Origin: Parablautia intestinalis
Lineage (GTDB): Bacteria; Bacillota; Clostridia; Lachnospirales; Lachnospiraceae
Length of the DNA stretch: 64,000 nucleotides
Assembly (NCBI GenBank): GCA_003612395.1
Contig: RAYQ01000013.1
Span: 1-64,000, forward strand
Direction of reading: 5' to 3'
Under the pieces are notes generated by a model. That model had not been told where the DNA came from, searched no databases, and saw only the letters and a list, made by a program, of their open reading frames with translations. Shown here one piece after another: positions 1 to 8,017 of this stretch. How positions within the stretch are numbered: the first letter of the stretch is position 1; every line of letters begins with the position of its first letter. A program made the translations under genes and the position numbers.

Positions 1-119
1 ATCCATGCTTGACTATTATCTGGTAGTTTGTGAAAACTAAGGAACCGCCGTGTACGGAACCGTACGCACGGTGGTGTGAGAGGTCGGCTAATCAACTAAT
101 GATTAGCCTCCTACTCGAT
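1..119 (+). ncRNA. 3' end of a group II intron (domains V and VI)
   Basis: Positions 43-76 fold as a long hairpin with arms ACCGCCGTG and CACGGTGGT around a GGAA-type loop, which is the form of domain V, the catalytic hairpin of bacterial group II introns. It is followed by a domain VI-like hairpin at about 84-108 (arms GGCTAATCA and TGATTAGCC) and the typical tail CTCCTACTCGAT near 108-119. The intron-encoded reverse transcriptase would lie upstream, outside the window. The intron is on the plus strand and its 3' splice site should fall at about 118-119. Identification rests on remembered family consensus, not on a covariance search. Confidence 0.8.
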
Positions 120-300
120 TGTCAGTGTTAAACACTATTTGTTTGTATTTAACGTAAAAACCATGTATTATGTATTTTTTAAGAAAAAATCTTGTGTCTG
201 CATAAGATAAAATATCATTGCATTTTCCATGTTCATCATGCAGAATGTAATTAGAAAAGCTGTGCATCAGCGATGGGGTGACACCTAAAATCTGATATGT

Positions 301-394
301 TTTCCGAATGAAGGTGTCGGAGGTTGGCAGGCAACGGAAAAACCTGTTATTTTCCGGACATAGGTGCCGGAAGTTGGCAGACAACAGAAAAATC
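301..394. repeat. Two imperfect direct copies of a 44-bp unit
   Basis: Units at 301-344 and 351-394 share TTTCCG, then AGGTGYCGGARGTTGGCAG, then CAACRGAAAAA, with a 50-bp period. Read on the minus strand they give an open frame rich in LPTSDTF-like words, which is a repeat and not a protein. The rest of the 120-552 gap shows no gene. Confidence 0.6.
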
Positions 395-401
395 AACCAT
401 G

Positions 402-442
402 AAAAGGGAATGTTTAGTGCCGCGGCATAGACATTCCCTTTT
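402..442. terminator. Bidirectional hairpin terminator
   Basis: The arm AAAAGGGAATGT at 402-413 is complementary to ACATTCCCTTTT at 431-442, giving T runs on both strands. It lies about 110 bp past the stop codon of the minus-strand LacI gene and is the first terminator-like structure met by that transcript. Confidence 0.6.
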
Positions 443-552
443 TAAATATAATACACTGGCTCGTCAAACATGTCAGTATTTTACAATATAGTCGATTAAG
501 ATTCGGTATAGCAGTTTGACAGGAAGCGGAACTGCTGCTAATTTACACAGAA

Positions 553-1581
553 TTACCCGCTTTTCCGGTTAGTGGAATCCCGTACATATAGTTTTGTCTC
601 GTAAAAGATGCCTTCCGTCTGCTGTGAGGACGCCTGTCTGTTGTCCTTGATAAACTGATAGCACCCTTCCCCCATCTTTTCAATGGGAATATCAATGACG
701 GTCAGCGAAGGATTGTTATATTGGGAGAACATGGATTCAATACTGCCAACGGAGATTACCCCCACATCCCCGGGTACATTCACATCATGAGCAGTAAGAG
801 TATTAAGGAGTCCTAAGGCAATGCTGTCAGAAAAGCACCAGAAGCTGTCCGGCAGTAAATCGCGCGGCTCAGACAGGAGCCGATCGGCCAGCTCTGCGCC
901 ATCGCGCACAGAGGGACCTGTCATGTATATATTTTTTTCCGGTATACCGATACCCAGCTCTTTCAGTTCTGCTATAAAAGCTATATTGCGGTGGGAGGCG
1001 CCGGGAAAGGTCTGGGTACTGGTTACAACAGCCGGATGCCGGTAGCCCTGCTCGTAAAGATGTCTGGCGGCAATACGGCCGATTTCTTTATCGTTCACAT
1101 TTACGGAAGGATAATTGTCAAGCAGACGATTGTATAAGATAATCGGTACCACAAATTGGTGTTTATTTAAATAGTTCAGATCTTCGCCATTAGCATTGGC
1201 AATAATGGCAGCGTGAAATTCCATTCCTCTGAAATGGGAATGTTCTTTGGCCAGATTACCGGATTGGTAGGGGTAGATAATGACCTTAATCCGATCCTGA
1301 TTTTGGTCAATCATATGCTGAATTCCGAACAGCAGACGGGTCATCATGGTATTGCGGAAATCAAAGCTGCAAAAAACAGCCAGGATATATTCCGGCGCCG
1401 CGCCGCTTCGCATGGTTTTGGCGGAAATATTGGGAATATAATTCAGCTCCCGCATAATCTTCAAAACCTTTTCCTGCGTTTCATGGGAAATTTTCCGTTC
1501 ATTTGCTTTTCCATTGATAATCAAAGAAACCGTACTGAGAGAAACATTGGCCTTTTGGGCAATGTCTTTGATAGTGGCCAT
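553..1581 (-). CDS. LacI family transcriptional regulator
   Basis: A 342-residue DNA-binding regulator of carbohydrate genes. Residues 1-50 are a LacI helix-turn-helix (ATIKDIAQKANVSLSTVS) followed by the hinge region NYIPNISAKTMRSG. The rest is a periplasmic-binding-protein-like sugar-sensing domain that ends with the usual DIPIEKMGE segment. Length is normal for the family. The ATG is preceded by AAAGGT at a suitable distance. It is transcribed divergently from the broken hydrolase and the CoA-transferase. A near-palindrome with a central CG lies in the shared spacer and could be its operator. The effector cannot be read from sequence; the family is certain, the target genes are inferred. 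Confidence 0.92.
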   Translation of the reverse strand: MATIKDIAQKANVSLSTVSLIINGKANERKISHETQEKVLKIMRELNYIPNISAKTMRSGAAPEYILAVFCSFDFRNTMMTRLLFGIQHMIDQNQDRIKVIIYPYQSGNLAKEHSHFRGMEFHAAIIANANGEDLNYLNKHQFVVPIILYNRLLDNYPSVNVNDKEIGRIAARHLYEQGYRHPAVVTSTQTFPGASHRNIAFIAELKELGIGIPEKNIYMTGPSVRDGAELADRLLSEPRDLLPDSFWCFSDSIALGLLNTLTAHDVNVPGDVGVISVGSIESMFSQYNNPSLTVIDIPIEKMGEGCYQFIKDNRQASSQQTEGIFYETKLYVRDSTNRKSG

Positions 1582-1625
1582 ACGCTTAATACCTTTCAGA
1601 GTACTGATATGCCTGTTATTTAAAT

Positions 1626-1655
1626 ATTTTATTCTACCGGAATATTAAAAGTCAA
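1626..1655 (-). promoter_or_regulatory. Promoter of the LacI regulator gene
   Basis: On the minus strand TTGACT (1650-1655) is separated by 18 bp from TAAAAT (1626-1631), about 45 bp before the LacI start codon. It is a good match to a housekeeping sigma-A promoter. Confidence 0.55.
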
Positions 1656-1706
1656 TATGAAATCAGAAAATAACTGGGAGAGAATTTGAAGACGGCATTT
1701 ATTTTA

Positions 1707-1736
1707 TTGACAGTGCTAAAAGAAGAATGTTACAAT
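1707..1736 (+). promoter_or_regulatory. Promoter for the hydrolase remnant and CoA-transferase
   Basis: A perfect TTGACA at 1707-1712 and TACAAT at 1731-1736 are 18 bp apart. It faces the plus-strand hydrolase and lies about 215 bp before its first codon, so a long leader (about 1745-1950) is implied, in which no gene is visible. Confidence 0.6.
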
Positions 1737-1748
1737 TGCTATGATAAG

Positions 1749-1760
1749 TAAATCGTTTTA
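1749..1760. promoter_or_regulatory. Candidate LacI-type operator
   Basis: TAAATCGTTTTA is a near-perfect palindrome with a central CG, the hallmark of LacI/GalR operators. It lies just downstream of the -10 box at 1731-1736, where bound repressor would block transcription. The neighbouring divergent LacI gene makes it the obvious binder. This is inference from form and position. Confidence 0.4.
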
Positions 1761-1950
1761 GTACAACGTTAAAATAGAAACTTCAAACAGATAAAAAGGA
1801 AAACTGAGAATTAAGAATTACCGATTGCGTGTTTTGCGGTTGTGACTATGGACCGGAGCTTGCAGGTTACGAAAAGACATGGCGATTCATGTGGAAATTG
1901 CATCGCGCGATGAAAAAAGCACATGAAAAACGATAGAACGCAGAAAGGGG

Positions 1951-3176
1951 ATGGCGATTGAAATGACGGATCAGGAACGTATGGAACAGGAACGCTTTGA
2001 ATTAGAAAGAATTGAAAAACAGTTTGCCAGGTGCAAATATCCTGTCGTGTACGAGGAAATCCGGACGGAAGAAATTATGCTGAAAATGACGGACGGGGTT
2101 TTACTGCGGACAATTCTTCTAAGGCCGGAGGTGGAAGGACAGGTGCCGGTGATAGTGGTAAGGACCTGTTACCCCAATAACGACTACATATAGCGCGCAA
2201 CGGCCATGGAGAATGCCGGATATCCGGTTAACGCCGATTACCTTGCTTCTTGCCGCTTTCAGCCCCATGTGGAGGTGGATGAAAAGCTGTGGGGAAAGAG
2301 ACTTGACTGGTACCGCAAATGGGTGACCGGCACCAATGAAAGCGATGCGTACTGGAACACGGGATTATGGGGGCTTTTGAAGGAGATTCCTTCCCGGGTA
2401 AAGGTGCCTGTCTATATAGGGGAAGGATGGTATGATCATCACTTGGGCTCCGCCATTGAGACATACCGCAGGCTTTCGGATGAATGTAAGAAAAAGAGCC
2501 GCTTTTTGATTGGGGCATGGGATCACAATTTTAATGTGGCAGTGGAAGGGCATCAGGGGGAACATTTTGAGAATGATGATGTTCTGCGTGCATTTTACTG
2601 GTTTTATCAGCTGCTGGTGGAGGAAAAGGAACCGCAGGGCAGCGTTGATACCTATATAATAGGGGATGACAGCAGGGAAGTCTTTTGCAGCCGGGGCCGG
2701 ATTACAGAGAAGATGTCGTAAGCTTTTGCTCCAGGCCTTTAAAGGAGAGCATTACGGTTTTGGGCAAAATCAGAGTGAATCTGGATGTGGGGACCGATGC
2801 GGAGGATACGGCCTTTGTGGTGAAGGTGATGGAAGTGATGGAGGACGGAAAAGCCTACAATATAAGGACGGGAATCACCACTCTGGGTTACCGGGGCGGC
2901 AGTAAAAAAAGACAGACATATACGCCGCATACAATCGTGCCGATATCAATAGAAATGTGGGATGTGGCATGGAAGATTCAGAAAAATTCCAGACTCCGGA
3001 TTGACATTACGTCTTCGGACTTCCCGCAGTACTGCGTACACAGCAATTATGCGGGATGCTGGGCGCAGGCAAGGCAAAATAAAGACTCTTGCCAGAAGAT
3101 TTACTTTGGAAAAGGCCATTCATCGTCAGTTGTGTTTCCTAAGTTAGAGACAGATGGCAGCAGGGTCGGAGACTGA
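1951..3176 (+). pseudogene. Broken CocE/NonD (peptidase S15-type) hydrolase
   Basis: Three fragments of one alpha/beta hydrolase lie in order. 1951-2193 encodes the N-terminus (EIMLKMTDGVLLRTILLRP) and stops at TAG after CYPNNDYI. 2206-2721 resumes with the part carrying the acid (GEGWYDHH) and histidine (IGAWDHNF) of the triad. 2685-3176 gives the C-terminal jelly-roll domain in another frame. The stretch that should carry the GxSYxG nucleophile elbow is missing between the first two pieces, so an internal deletion plus a later frameshift near 2700 have destroyed the gene. Family members cleave acyl or peptide-like esters and amides. It sits directly before the CoA-transferase under a LacI-type regulator. 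Confidence 0.85.
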
Positions 3177-3242
3177 GCTGACATTGGGACAGAGGGCGGA
3201 GCTCAAATGGATTGAAGATAGGGCTTTGCACAAATAAGGCAA

Positions 3243-3274
3243 AGGCGGGCTTTGTCCGCCTGGCAGAAATGAGG
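3243..3274 (+). repeat. Hairpin leader carrying the ribosome binding site of the CoA-transferase
   Basis: Arms AGGCGG (3243-3248) and CCGCCT (3256-3261) form a short hairpin, followed at once by GGCAGAAATGAGG (3262-3274), whose GAGG serves as Shine-Dalgarno for the ATG at 3281. The same hairpin-plus-GGCAGAAATGAGG arrangement recurs at 27387-27410 before an unrelated gene. Confidence 0.55.
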
Positions 3275-3280
3275 GTAAAT

Positions 3281-4510
3281 ATGGACATTCAGACAATCAA
3301 AAATAAAGCAAATGAGGGAGTGCAGGCGCTGCAGAACCTGAAAGTCCTGGATCTGACAAGAGTGGTGGCAGGGCCTTACGGGGCTTCTGTTTTGGGAGAT
3401 TTTGGGGCGGATATCCTGAAAATTGAGATGCCGGGAAACGGTGATGACGCCAGAGGATATGGCCCTTATGCCAACGGAGAAAGCATTTATTATGCAAATT
3501 TAAACAGGAATAAGAAGGGCATTACCCTGAATCTGAAATGTGAAAAGGGAAAGGAAATTTTTTTAAAGCTTGTAAAGGATGCGGATATTCTGCTGGAAAA
3601 CTACAGGCCCGGCGTAATGGAGAGATTAGGGCTTGGGTATGAGTCGCTGCATGAAATTAATCCCAGACTTATTTATGGAGCTGTGTCCGGGTTTGGATCT
3701 TATGGTCCCTACTCCCAGAGGCCCGGATACGATATTATTTCCCAGGGAATGGGGGGACTTATGAGCATTACCGGAGAAAAGGGAGGGAAACCTACCAGAT
3801 CAGGAAATGCCATGGGGGATATTCTTGGAGGCTTAAATCTTGTAATCGGGGTTTTGGCAGCGGTGAATGCAAGGTACATAACAGGATTGGGACAAAAGGT
3901 GGACGTCTCTTTGGTGGATTCCGTGGCAGCCAGCCTGGAAAATGCTTATATCCGGTATTTTGAATCTCATGAGCTGCCGGTGAGAAACGGTAATGCATAT
4001 GCTTCTATTGCGCCTTATGATACCTACATGGCAAAGGACGGATATGTGATTATCGGATGCGGCAATCAGAAGCTGTACGAAAAATTCTGTAATGAGGTGG
4101 TGGAAATGCCATGGATGATAACAGACGAAAGATTTCTGACAGTTCCTTTACGGGTGGAAAATAATGAAATTCAGAAGAAGTATATTGAAGAATGGACAAA
4201 GGAGCGTAAAGTGGATGAAATTGTGGAGCTGGTACTGTCAAAGGGCATTCCGGCAGGTCCTATTTATAACGTAAAACAGATTGTGGAGGATGAGCATATT
4301 GCGGGGGCAAGAGAGATGTTTATTGATATTGAACATCCGGTTATCGGGAAAATGACCGTAAACGGCAATCCGGTGAAGCTGATGGATATGATGCCCAGAA
4401 TTAATTGCCCTGCGCCGGTATTGGGGCAGGATAACCATGCTGTTTTTGTGGAGAAACTGGGTTACTCGGAAGAAGAATATGAGCAGATGAAAGCGGAGAA
4501 AGTTTTTTAA
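3281..4510 (+). CDS. Class III (CaiB/BaiF family) CoA-transferase
   Basis: A 409-residue enzyme of the formyl-CoA, carnitine and bile-acid CoA-transferase family, which moves CoA between carboxylic acids through an aspartyl-CoA thioester. The N-terminus has the family signature LDLTRVVAGPYGASVLGDFGADI. The catalytic aspartate is about D180 in NAMGDILGG. GAVSGFGSYGPY and the C-terminal GIPAGPIYNVKQI are also typical. I chose ATG 3281 because GAGGG lies 6 bp upstream; the frame stays open from a TTG at 3212. It may be co-transcribed with the dead hydrolase upstream. The acyl substrate is unknown; a role in bile-acid or carnitine metabolism is possible but not shown. Confidence 0.9.
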   Translation: MDIQTIKNKANEGVQALQNLKVLDLTRVVAGPYGASVLGDFGADILKIEMPGNGDDARGYGPYANGESIYYANLNRNKKGITLNLKCEKGKEIFLKLVKDADILLENYRPGVMERLGLGYESLHEINPRLIYGAVSGFGSYGPYSQRPGYDIISQGMGGLMSITGEKGGKPTRSGNAMGDILGGLNLVIGVLAAVNARYITGLGQKVDVSLVDSVAASLENAYIRYFESHELPVRNGNAYASIAPYDTYMAKDGYVIIGCGNQKLYEKFCNEVVEMPWMITDERFLTVPLRVENNEIQKKYIEEWTKERKVDEIVELVLSKGIPAGPIYNVKQIVEDEHIAGAREMFIDIEHPVIGKMTVNGNPVKLMDMMPRINCPAPVLGQDNHAVFVEKLGYSEEEYEQMKAEKVF

Positions 4511-4572
4511 TTAAGGGATAAAAGGGCGCCCGAAGGAGACAGGCCGGCAAGAGCTGACGGCGCCCGGCGCGT

Positions 4573-4606
4573 GGGCAGGGAAAAGATCTTCCCTGCCCGA
4601 TTTTTT
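4573..4606 (+). terminator. Rho-independent terminator after the CoA-transferase
   Basis: GGGCAGGGAA (4573-4582) pairs with TTCCCTGCCC (4589-4598), followed by GA and six T residues. Confidence 0.85.
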
Positions 4607-4608
4607 AC

Positions 4609-4680
4609 AATAAGCCGATTCGCGAAGCGTATTGGCGTTTGTTACAATAAGACGACTCGCGAAGCGTGTCGGCGTTTGTT
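4609..4680. repeat. Two tandem copies of a dispersed REP-like element
   Basis: Copies at about 4609-4643 and 4645-4680 share AATAAG, then an imperfect CGACTCGCGAAGCG core, then GGCGTTTGTT. Related copies occur at 36485-36560, 43265-43335, 46664-46692, 58664-58693 and 63301-63326, always between genes. Together with the terminator at 4573 these copies account for most of the 4511-4837 gap; nothing else is visible there. Confidence 0.7.
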
Positions 4681-4837
4681 GGACTGAATATAAATAAGAC
4701 TTGATTCAAAGGCAAAAAAAGTCTAATATGCTATCAAAGAATAAAATAAGCATTGCCATGTTGTACAGACCTGCCAGCCAAAAGGGATGCAGGGCCTGTC
4801 AATGGGAAATCATGAAAGTGTTACGGAGGTACGCAGG

Positions 4838-6016
4838 ATGGGATTTCAGAAAGAAAAAATAAAGCAGATCAGGAATTTGATGTTTTTGGCAGCCCTCTTA
4901 ATTCTGGGAATTATCTATAGCGGAAGTATATTTCAGGGAATAGGTTTTTTATCGGATATTTTTAAGCCGTTTATTTATGGCGGTGTGGTTGCTTTTATTT
5001 TAAATATTCTTATGAAATCAATTGAGGAAAAGCTCCTTGGAAGCTGGAAGGGGAAGGCAGCAAAGAAGTTAAAGCGCCCTGTGAGCATGATCCTTTCTAT
5101 TATAGCAATTGTACTTGTCCTTGCAATTGTCTTTGGAATGGTGCTGCCACAGATAGCCCTCACGGTTTCGGAAATTGGAAAAAAGATTCCTGCTTTTATG
5201 GAAAATATACTGCCAAAGATTGAACAACTGGTAAAGGATGAACCAATAATTGCAGACTGGGTAAATCAACTGGAATCGGTGGAAATCAATTGGGACAGTA
5301 TAATGAACAATATTATTTCCTTCCTCAAAAACGGTGCGGGAAATATGCTGAATTCCACTTTTAATGTGGCAGGCAGTATCATATCCGGTGTAGTAAACGG
5401 TGTGATTGCCTTTGTCTTTGCCCTGTATATACTTTCACAGAAGGAACGCCTTGCAAATCAGGGAAAAAGAATCATTTCCGCTTATTTGCCGGTTAGTGTT
5501 GGAGACAGGCTCCTGGAGATCTGCGGCCTTTTATATAAAAATTTCAGCAGTTTTATTACAGGACAATGCCTTGAGGCGGTGATTTTAGGCTCCATGTTTG
5601 TAGTTTCCATGAGCCTTGCCCGAATGCCTTATGCGCTTATGGTGGGCGTGCTGATTGCGGTTACGGCGCTTATTCCCATTGTGGGAGCTTTTATCGGATG
5701 TGCGGTGGGAGCTTTCCTGATTTTGATAAATAATCCCTTACAGGCGCTGTGGTTTGTGATACTGTTTCTGGTGCTGCAGCAGATAGAGGGAAATTTGATT
5801 TACCCAAAGGTAGTGGGAAATTCCGTGGGTCTTCCTTCCATCTGGGTGCTTATGGCTGTCAGCATAGGCGGCAGCCTGTTTGGGGTCAGCGGTATGCTGG
5901 TGTTTATCCCGCTGATGTCAACCTGCTATGCGCTGCTGCGGGAGAGTGTGAATAAAAGAAATGCGGCGAAGATGAAAGTGCAGGCGGAGGAGAAGGAAGA
6001 TTGCCAGGAGGGATAA
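4838..6016 (+). CDS. AI-2E/PerM family membrane transporter
   Basis: A 392-residue integral membrane protein of the AI-2E (UPF0118) family, with about seven to eight hydrophobic segments. Two lie near the N-terminus, one near residues 85-105, and the rest cluster in the C-terminal half. The family signature region EGNLIYPKVVGNSVGLPSIWVL is present. Members include TqsA and various exporters or ion antiporters; the substrate cannot be read here. ATG 4838 is chosen because GGAGG sits 8 bp upstream; the frame is open from 4787. The tail is highly charged (KMKVQAEEKEDCQEG). It is a single-gene unit with its own terminator. Confidence 0.88.
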   Translation: MGFQKEKIKQIRNLMFLAALLILGIIYSGSIFQGIGFLSDIFKPFIYGGVVAFILNILMKSIEEKLLGSWKGKAAKKLKRPVSMILSIIAIVLVLAIVFGMVLPQIALTVSEIGKKIPAFMENILPKIEQLVKDEPIIADWVNQLESVEINWDSIMNNIISFLKNGAGNMLNSTFNVAGSIISGVVNGVIAFVFALYILSQKERLANQGKRIISAYLPVSVGDRLLEICGLLYKNFSSFITGQCLEAVILGSMFVVSMSLARMPYALMVGVLIAVTALIPIVGAFIGCAVGAFLILINNPLQALWFVILFLVLQQIEGNLIYPKVVGNSVGLPSIWVLMAVSIGGSLFGVSGMLVFIPLMSTCYALLRESVNKRNAAKMKVQAEEKEDCQEG

Positions 6017-6064
6017 ACAAACGTTATTCCCATTTGTAAACTGTCATAATGTGACTATAAAAGT

Positions 6065-6098
6065 GGAGAGGATTTCGCTGTATGAATCCTCTCCTTTT
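6065..6098 (+). terminator. Rho-independent terminator after the AI-2E family gene
   Basis: GGAGAGGATT (6065-6074) pairs with AATCCTCTCC (6085-6094), followed by TTTT. Confidence 0.8.
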
Positions 6099-6158
6099 AA
6101 AATTCATATCAGAGCGTTTTTAAAATTAGATTTCTTATCCTTTTTCACATTTTTCTAA

Positions 6159-6186
6159 TTTGTTTATAAAATACAGCAGTTATAAT
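6159..6186 (+). promoter_or_regulatory. Probable promoter of the YesM/YesN operon
   Basis: A consensus TATAAT at 6181-6186 lies 29 bp before the kinase start codon. The -35 region is weak (TTTGTT near 6159-6164), which would fit an activated promoter. Confidence 0.4.
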
Positions 6187-6214
6187 ATAAATTGGAAAGG
6201 AGTGTGGTTATTAC

Positions 6215-8017
6215 ATGAAAGCAGTCAGGCCTGACAGAAAAAGCATAAAAATAAAATTAGTAACCGCATTTATACTTACTTCTATAATCCCGATTTTACT
6301 TGTAAACATCATCTATTACTATAATACATCAAAGCTTGTACAGCAGAACGTGGAGAGCATGACGAAGGCAAATCTTGAGCAGACGAAGGTGAGTCTGGAT
6401 GTATGGCTGGATTCCTATGAGGATATTTTGTTTCAGGTTTATACGGATGATACCATTGTGGAGCTGGTTGATAAAATCAATGCCGGTGAGGATGTGGCAA
6501 ACAACAGGAAACTGCTTCGAAAGACCTTAAGGGGATTATTTTATACAAAAGATTATGTGAAGTCTATTTCCATCATTACGGAAAGCGGAGAGCTTGTATT
6601 TTATGATCAGCTGACCGCCTCCACTACGCAGACATCATGGCTGGACAGTATTGCCTTATCCCAGGCGGAGCTATATGAAGAAATCAGCCTCGATAATAAA
6701 ACGCACCTTTTTCCCACCGGAGCAGAAGTAATTTTTGGCAGCAATTCCTGCTACCTGTTTCATATAGGACACCGCATAATCGACTACAGGGATGTGGAGA
6801 AGAAGTGCGGGGCCGTGATGGTAAGCATTGATGTGAAGCTTTTAGAAGAAGTCTGCGGAGCGCCCACGGACAAGGGACTGAATTTCATTATGGACGGCAA
6901 TGGATATTTAGTGGCATGTCCAAACTCAAAAGAAGTGGGAAAACCTGTTGTTTCCGGCTGTGCCGGTAAAGAAGATAAAAAAGAGGCCTGCAGGCGGACA
7001 GCCAGAGGGACAGGGCTGTTCGGAGACAGGGAATTATCCGTTTATTCGGTATATGATGAGAAAACAGGATGGGAAATCGTCCGCATAACAGACCAGGGTG
7101 ATCTTGTCTTGGGACTTTATGACCAGCAAAAGATGCTGGGTTTTATCATACTGCTTTCCCTTTTGGCGGTTTTGATTATTATGGTCAGTCAGGTATCGAG
7201 AATGACAGGAGCCATAAAAAGAGTGGTGGAAACCATGAGAAAGGCCGGAAGAGGAGACTTAACAGTCCATGTGGGGCCGGACGATACGAGACCTACGGAG
7301 ATAGAGATTATCGCCGAAGAATTTAATTCCATGATGGATAAACTAAAGAGATCCACTGAGAAACAAAAAGACGCGGAAATTGCAGCGTTAGAAGCACAGA
7401 TTAACCCGCATTTTCTTTATAATACGTTGGATACAATCAACTGGATGGCCATTGACAAAGACGAATATGAAATCAGCAATATGATTGCAACCCTTGCAGG
7501 AATACTGCGATATGGAATTTCTGACAGCAACGGGGTGGTAAAAATAAAAGATGAGGTTGAGTGGTTAAAGCAGTATATTTTCCTTCAACAGACCAAATTG
7601 AAAAATTCTTTTGAATGCCATATAGATGTTGCGCCGGAGCTGATGAATCTTTCTATACATAAATTACTGCTGCAGCCCTTTATCGAGAATGCAATTCTGC
7701 ATGGATTTGAAGGAGTGGACAGGACATCCTGTCTGCAGATGAGCATGAGGAGAGATTTGGATTTTATCAAAATTCAGATAGAGGATAACGGCTGTGGAAT
7801 ATCCTCTGAGAAAGTAAAGGAGATGAATGAAGGGATTTTTCAGAAAACAGATGATAAAAATCATATCGGGATGGAAAATGCAATTACCAGACTGCATATG
7901 TACTATGGAGAAAGTGCAAAAGTGGTAATAGATAGTAAGCCGGGGAAAGGGACAACGGTAAGGATTCAGATTCCAATTACGAAAGGTGAGAGCGCTTATG
8001 AAGGCAGTGGTGGTTGA
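6215..8017 (+). CDS. YesM-like sensor histidine kinase
   Basis: A 600-residue membrane kinase of the LytS/YesM type, which in Firmicutes senses oligosaccharides or their binding proteins. It has a transmembrane helix at about 15-38, an extracellular Cache-like domain, a second helix at about 306-327, a HAMP linker, and a His_kinase domain with INPHFLYNTLDTINW (phospho-acceptor about H399). The C-terminal HATPase has IENAILHGFEG and the G-box NHIGMENA. The ATG follows GGAAAGGAG. Its 3' end overlaps the response regulator gene, so the two are translationally linked. The operon context, binding protein plus permeases plus GH31, points to induction by an alpha-linked glycan fragment (inference). 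Confidence 0.92.
   Translation: MKAVRPDRKSIKIKLVTAFILTSIIPILLVNIIYYYNTSKLVQQNVESMTKANLEQTKVSLDVWLDSYEDILFQVYTDDTIVELVDKINAGEDVANNRKLLRKTLRGLFYTKDYVKSISIITESGELVFYDQLTASTTQTSWLDSIALSQAELYEEISLDNKTHLFPTGAEVIFGSNSCYLFHIGHRIIDYRDVEKKCGAVMVSIDVKLLEEVCGAPTDKGLNFIMDGNGYLVACPNSKEVGKPVVSGCAGKEDKKEACRRTARGTGLFGDRELSVYSVYDEKTGWEIVRITDQGDLVLGLYDQQKMLGFIILLSLLAVLIIMVSQVSRMTGAIKRVVETMRKAGRGDLTVHVGPDDTRPTEIEIIAEEFNSMMDKLKRSTEKQKDAEIAALEAQINPHFLYNTLDTINWMAIDKDEYEISNMIATLAGILRYGISDSNGVVKIKDEVEWLKQYIFLQQTKLKNSFECHIDVAPELMNLSIHKLLLQPFIENAILHGFEGVDRTSCLQMSMRRDLDFIKIQIEDNGCGISSEKVKEMNEGIFQKTDDKNHIGMENAITRLHMYYGESAKVVIDSKPGKGTTVRIQIPITKGESAYEGSGG

Noticed and set aside
103-396. A 97-residue minus-strand frame
   Set aside because: It runs through the intron end and the two 44-bp repeats; its LPTSDTF words come from the repeat and no ribosome binding site or homologue-like pattern is seen.
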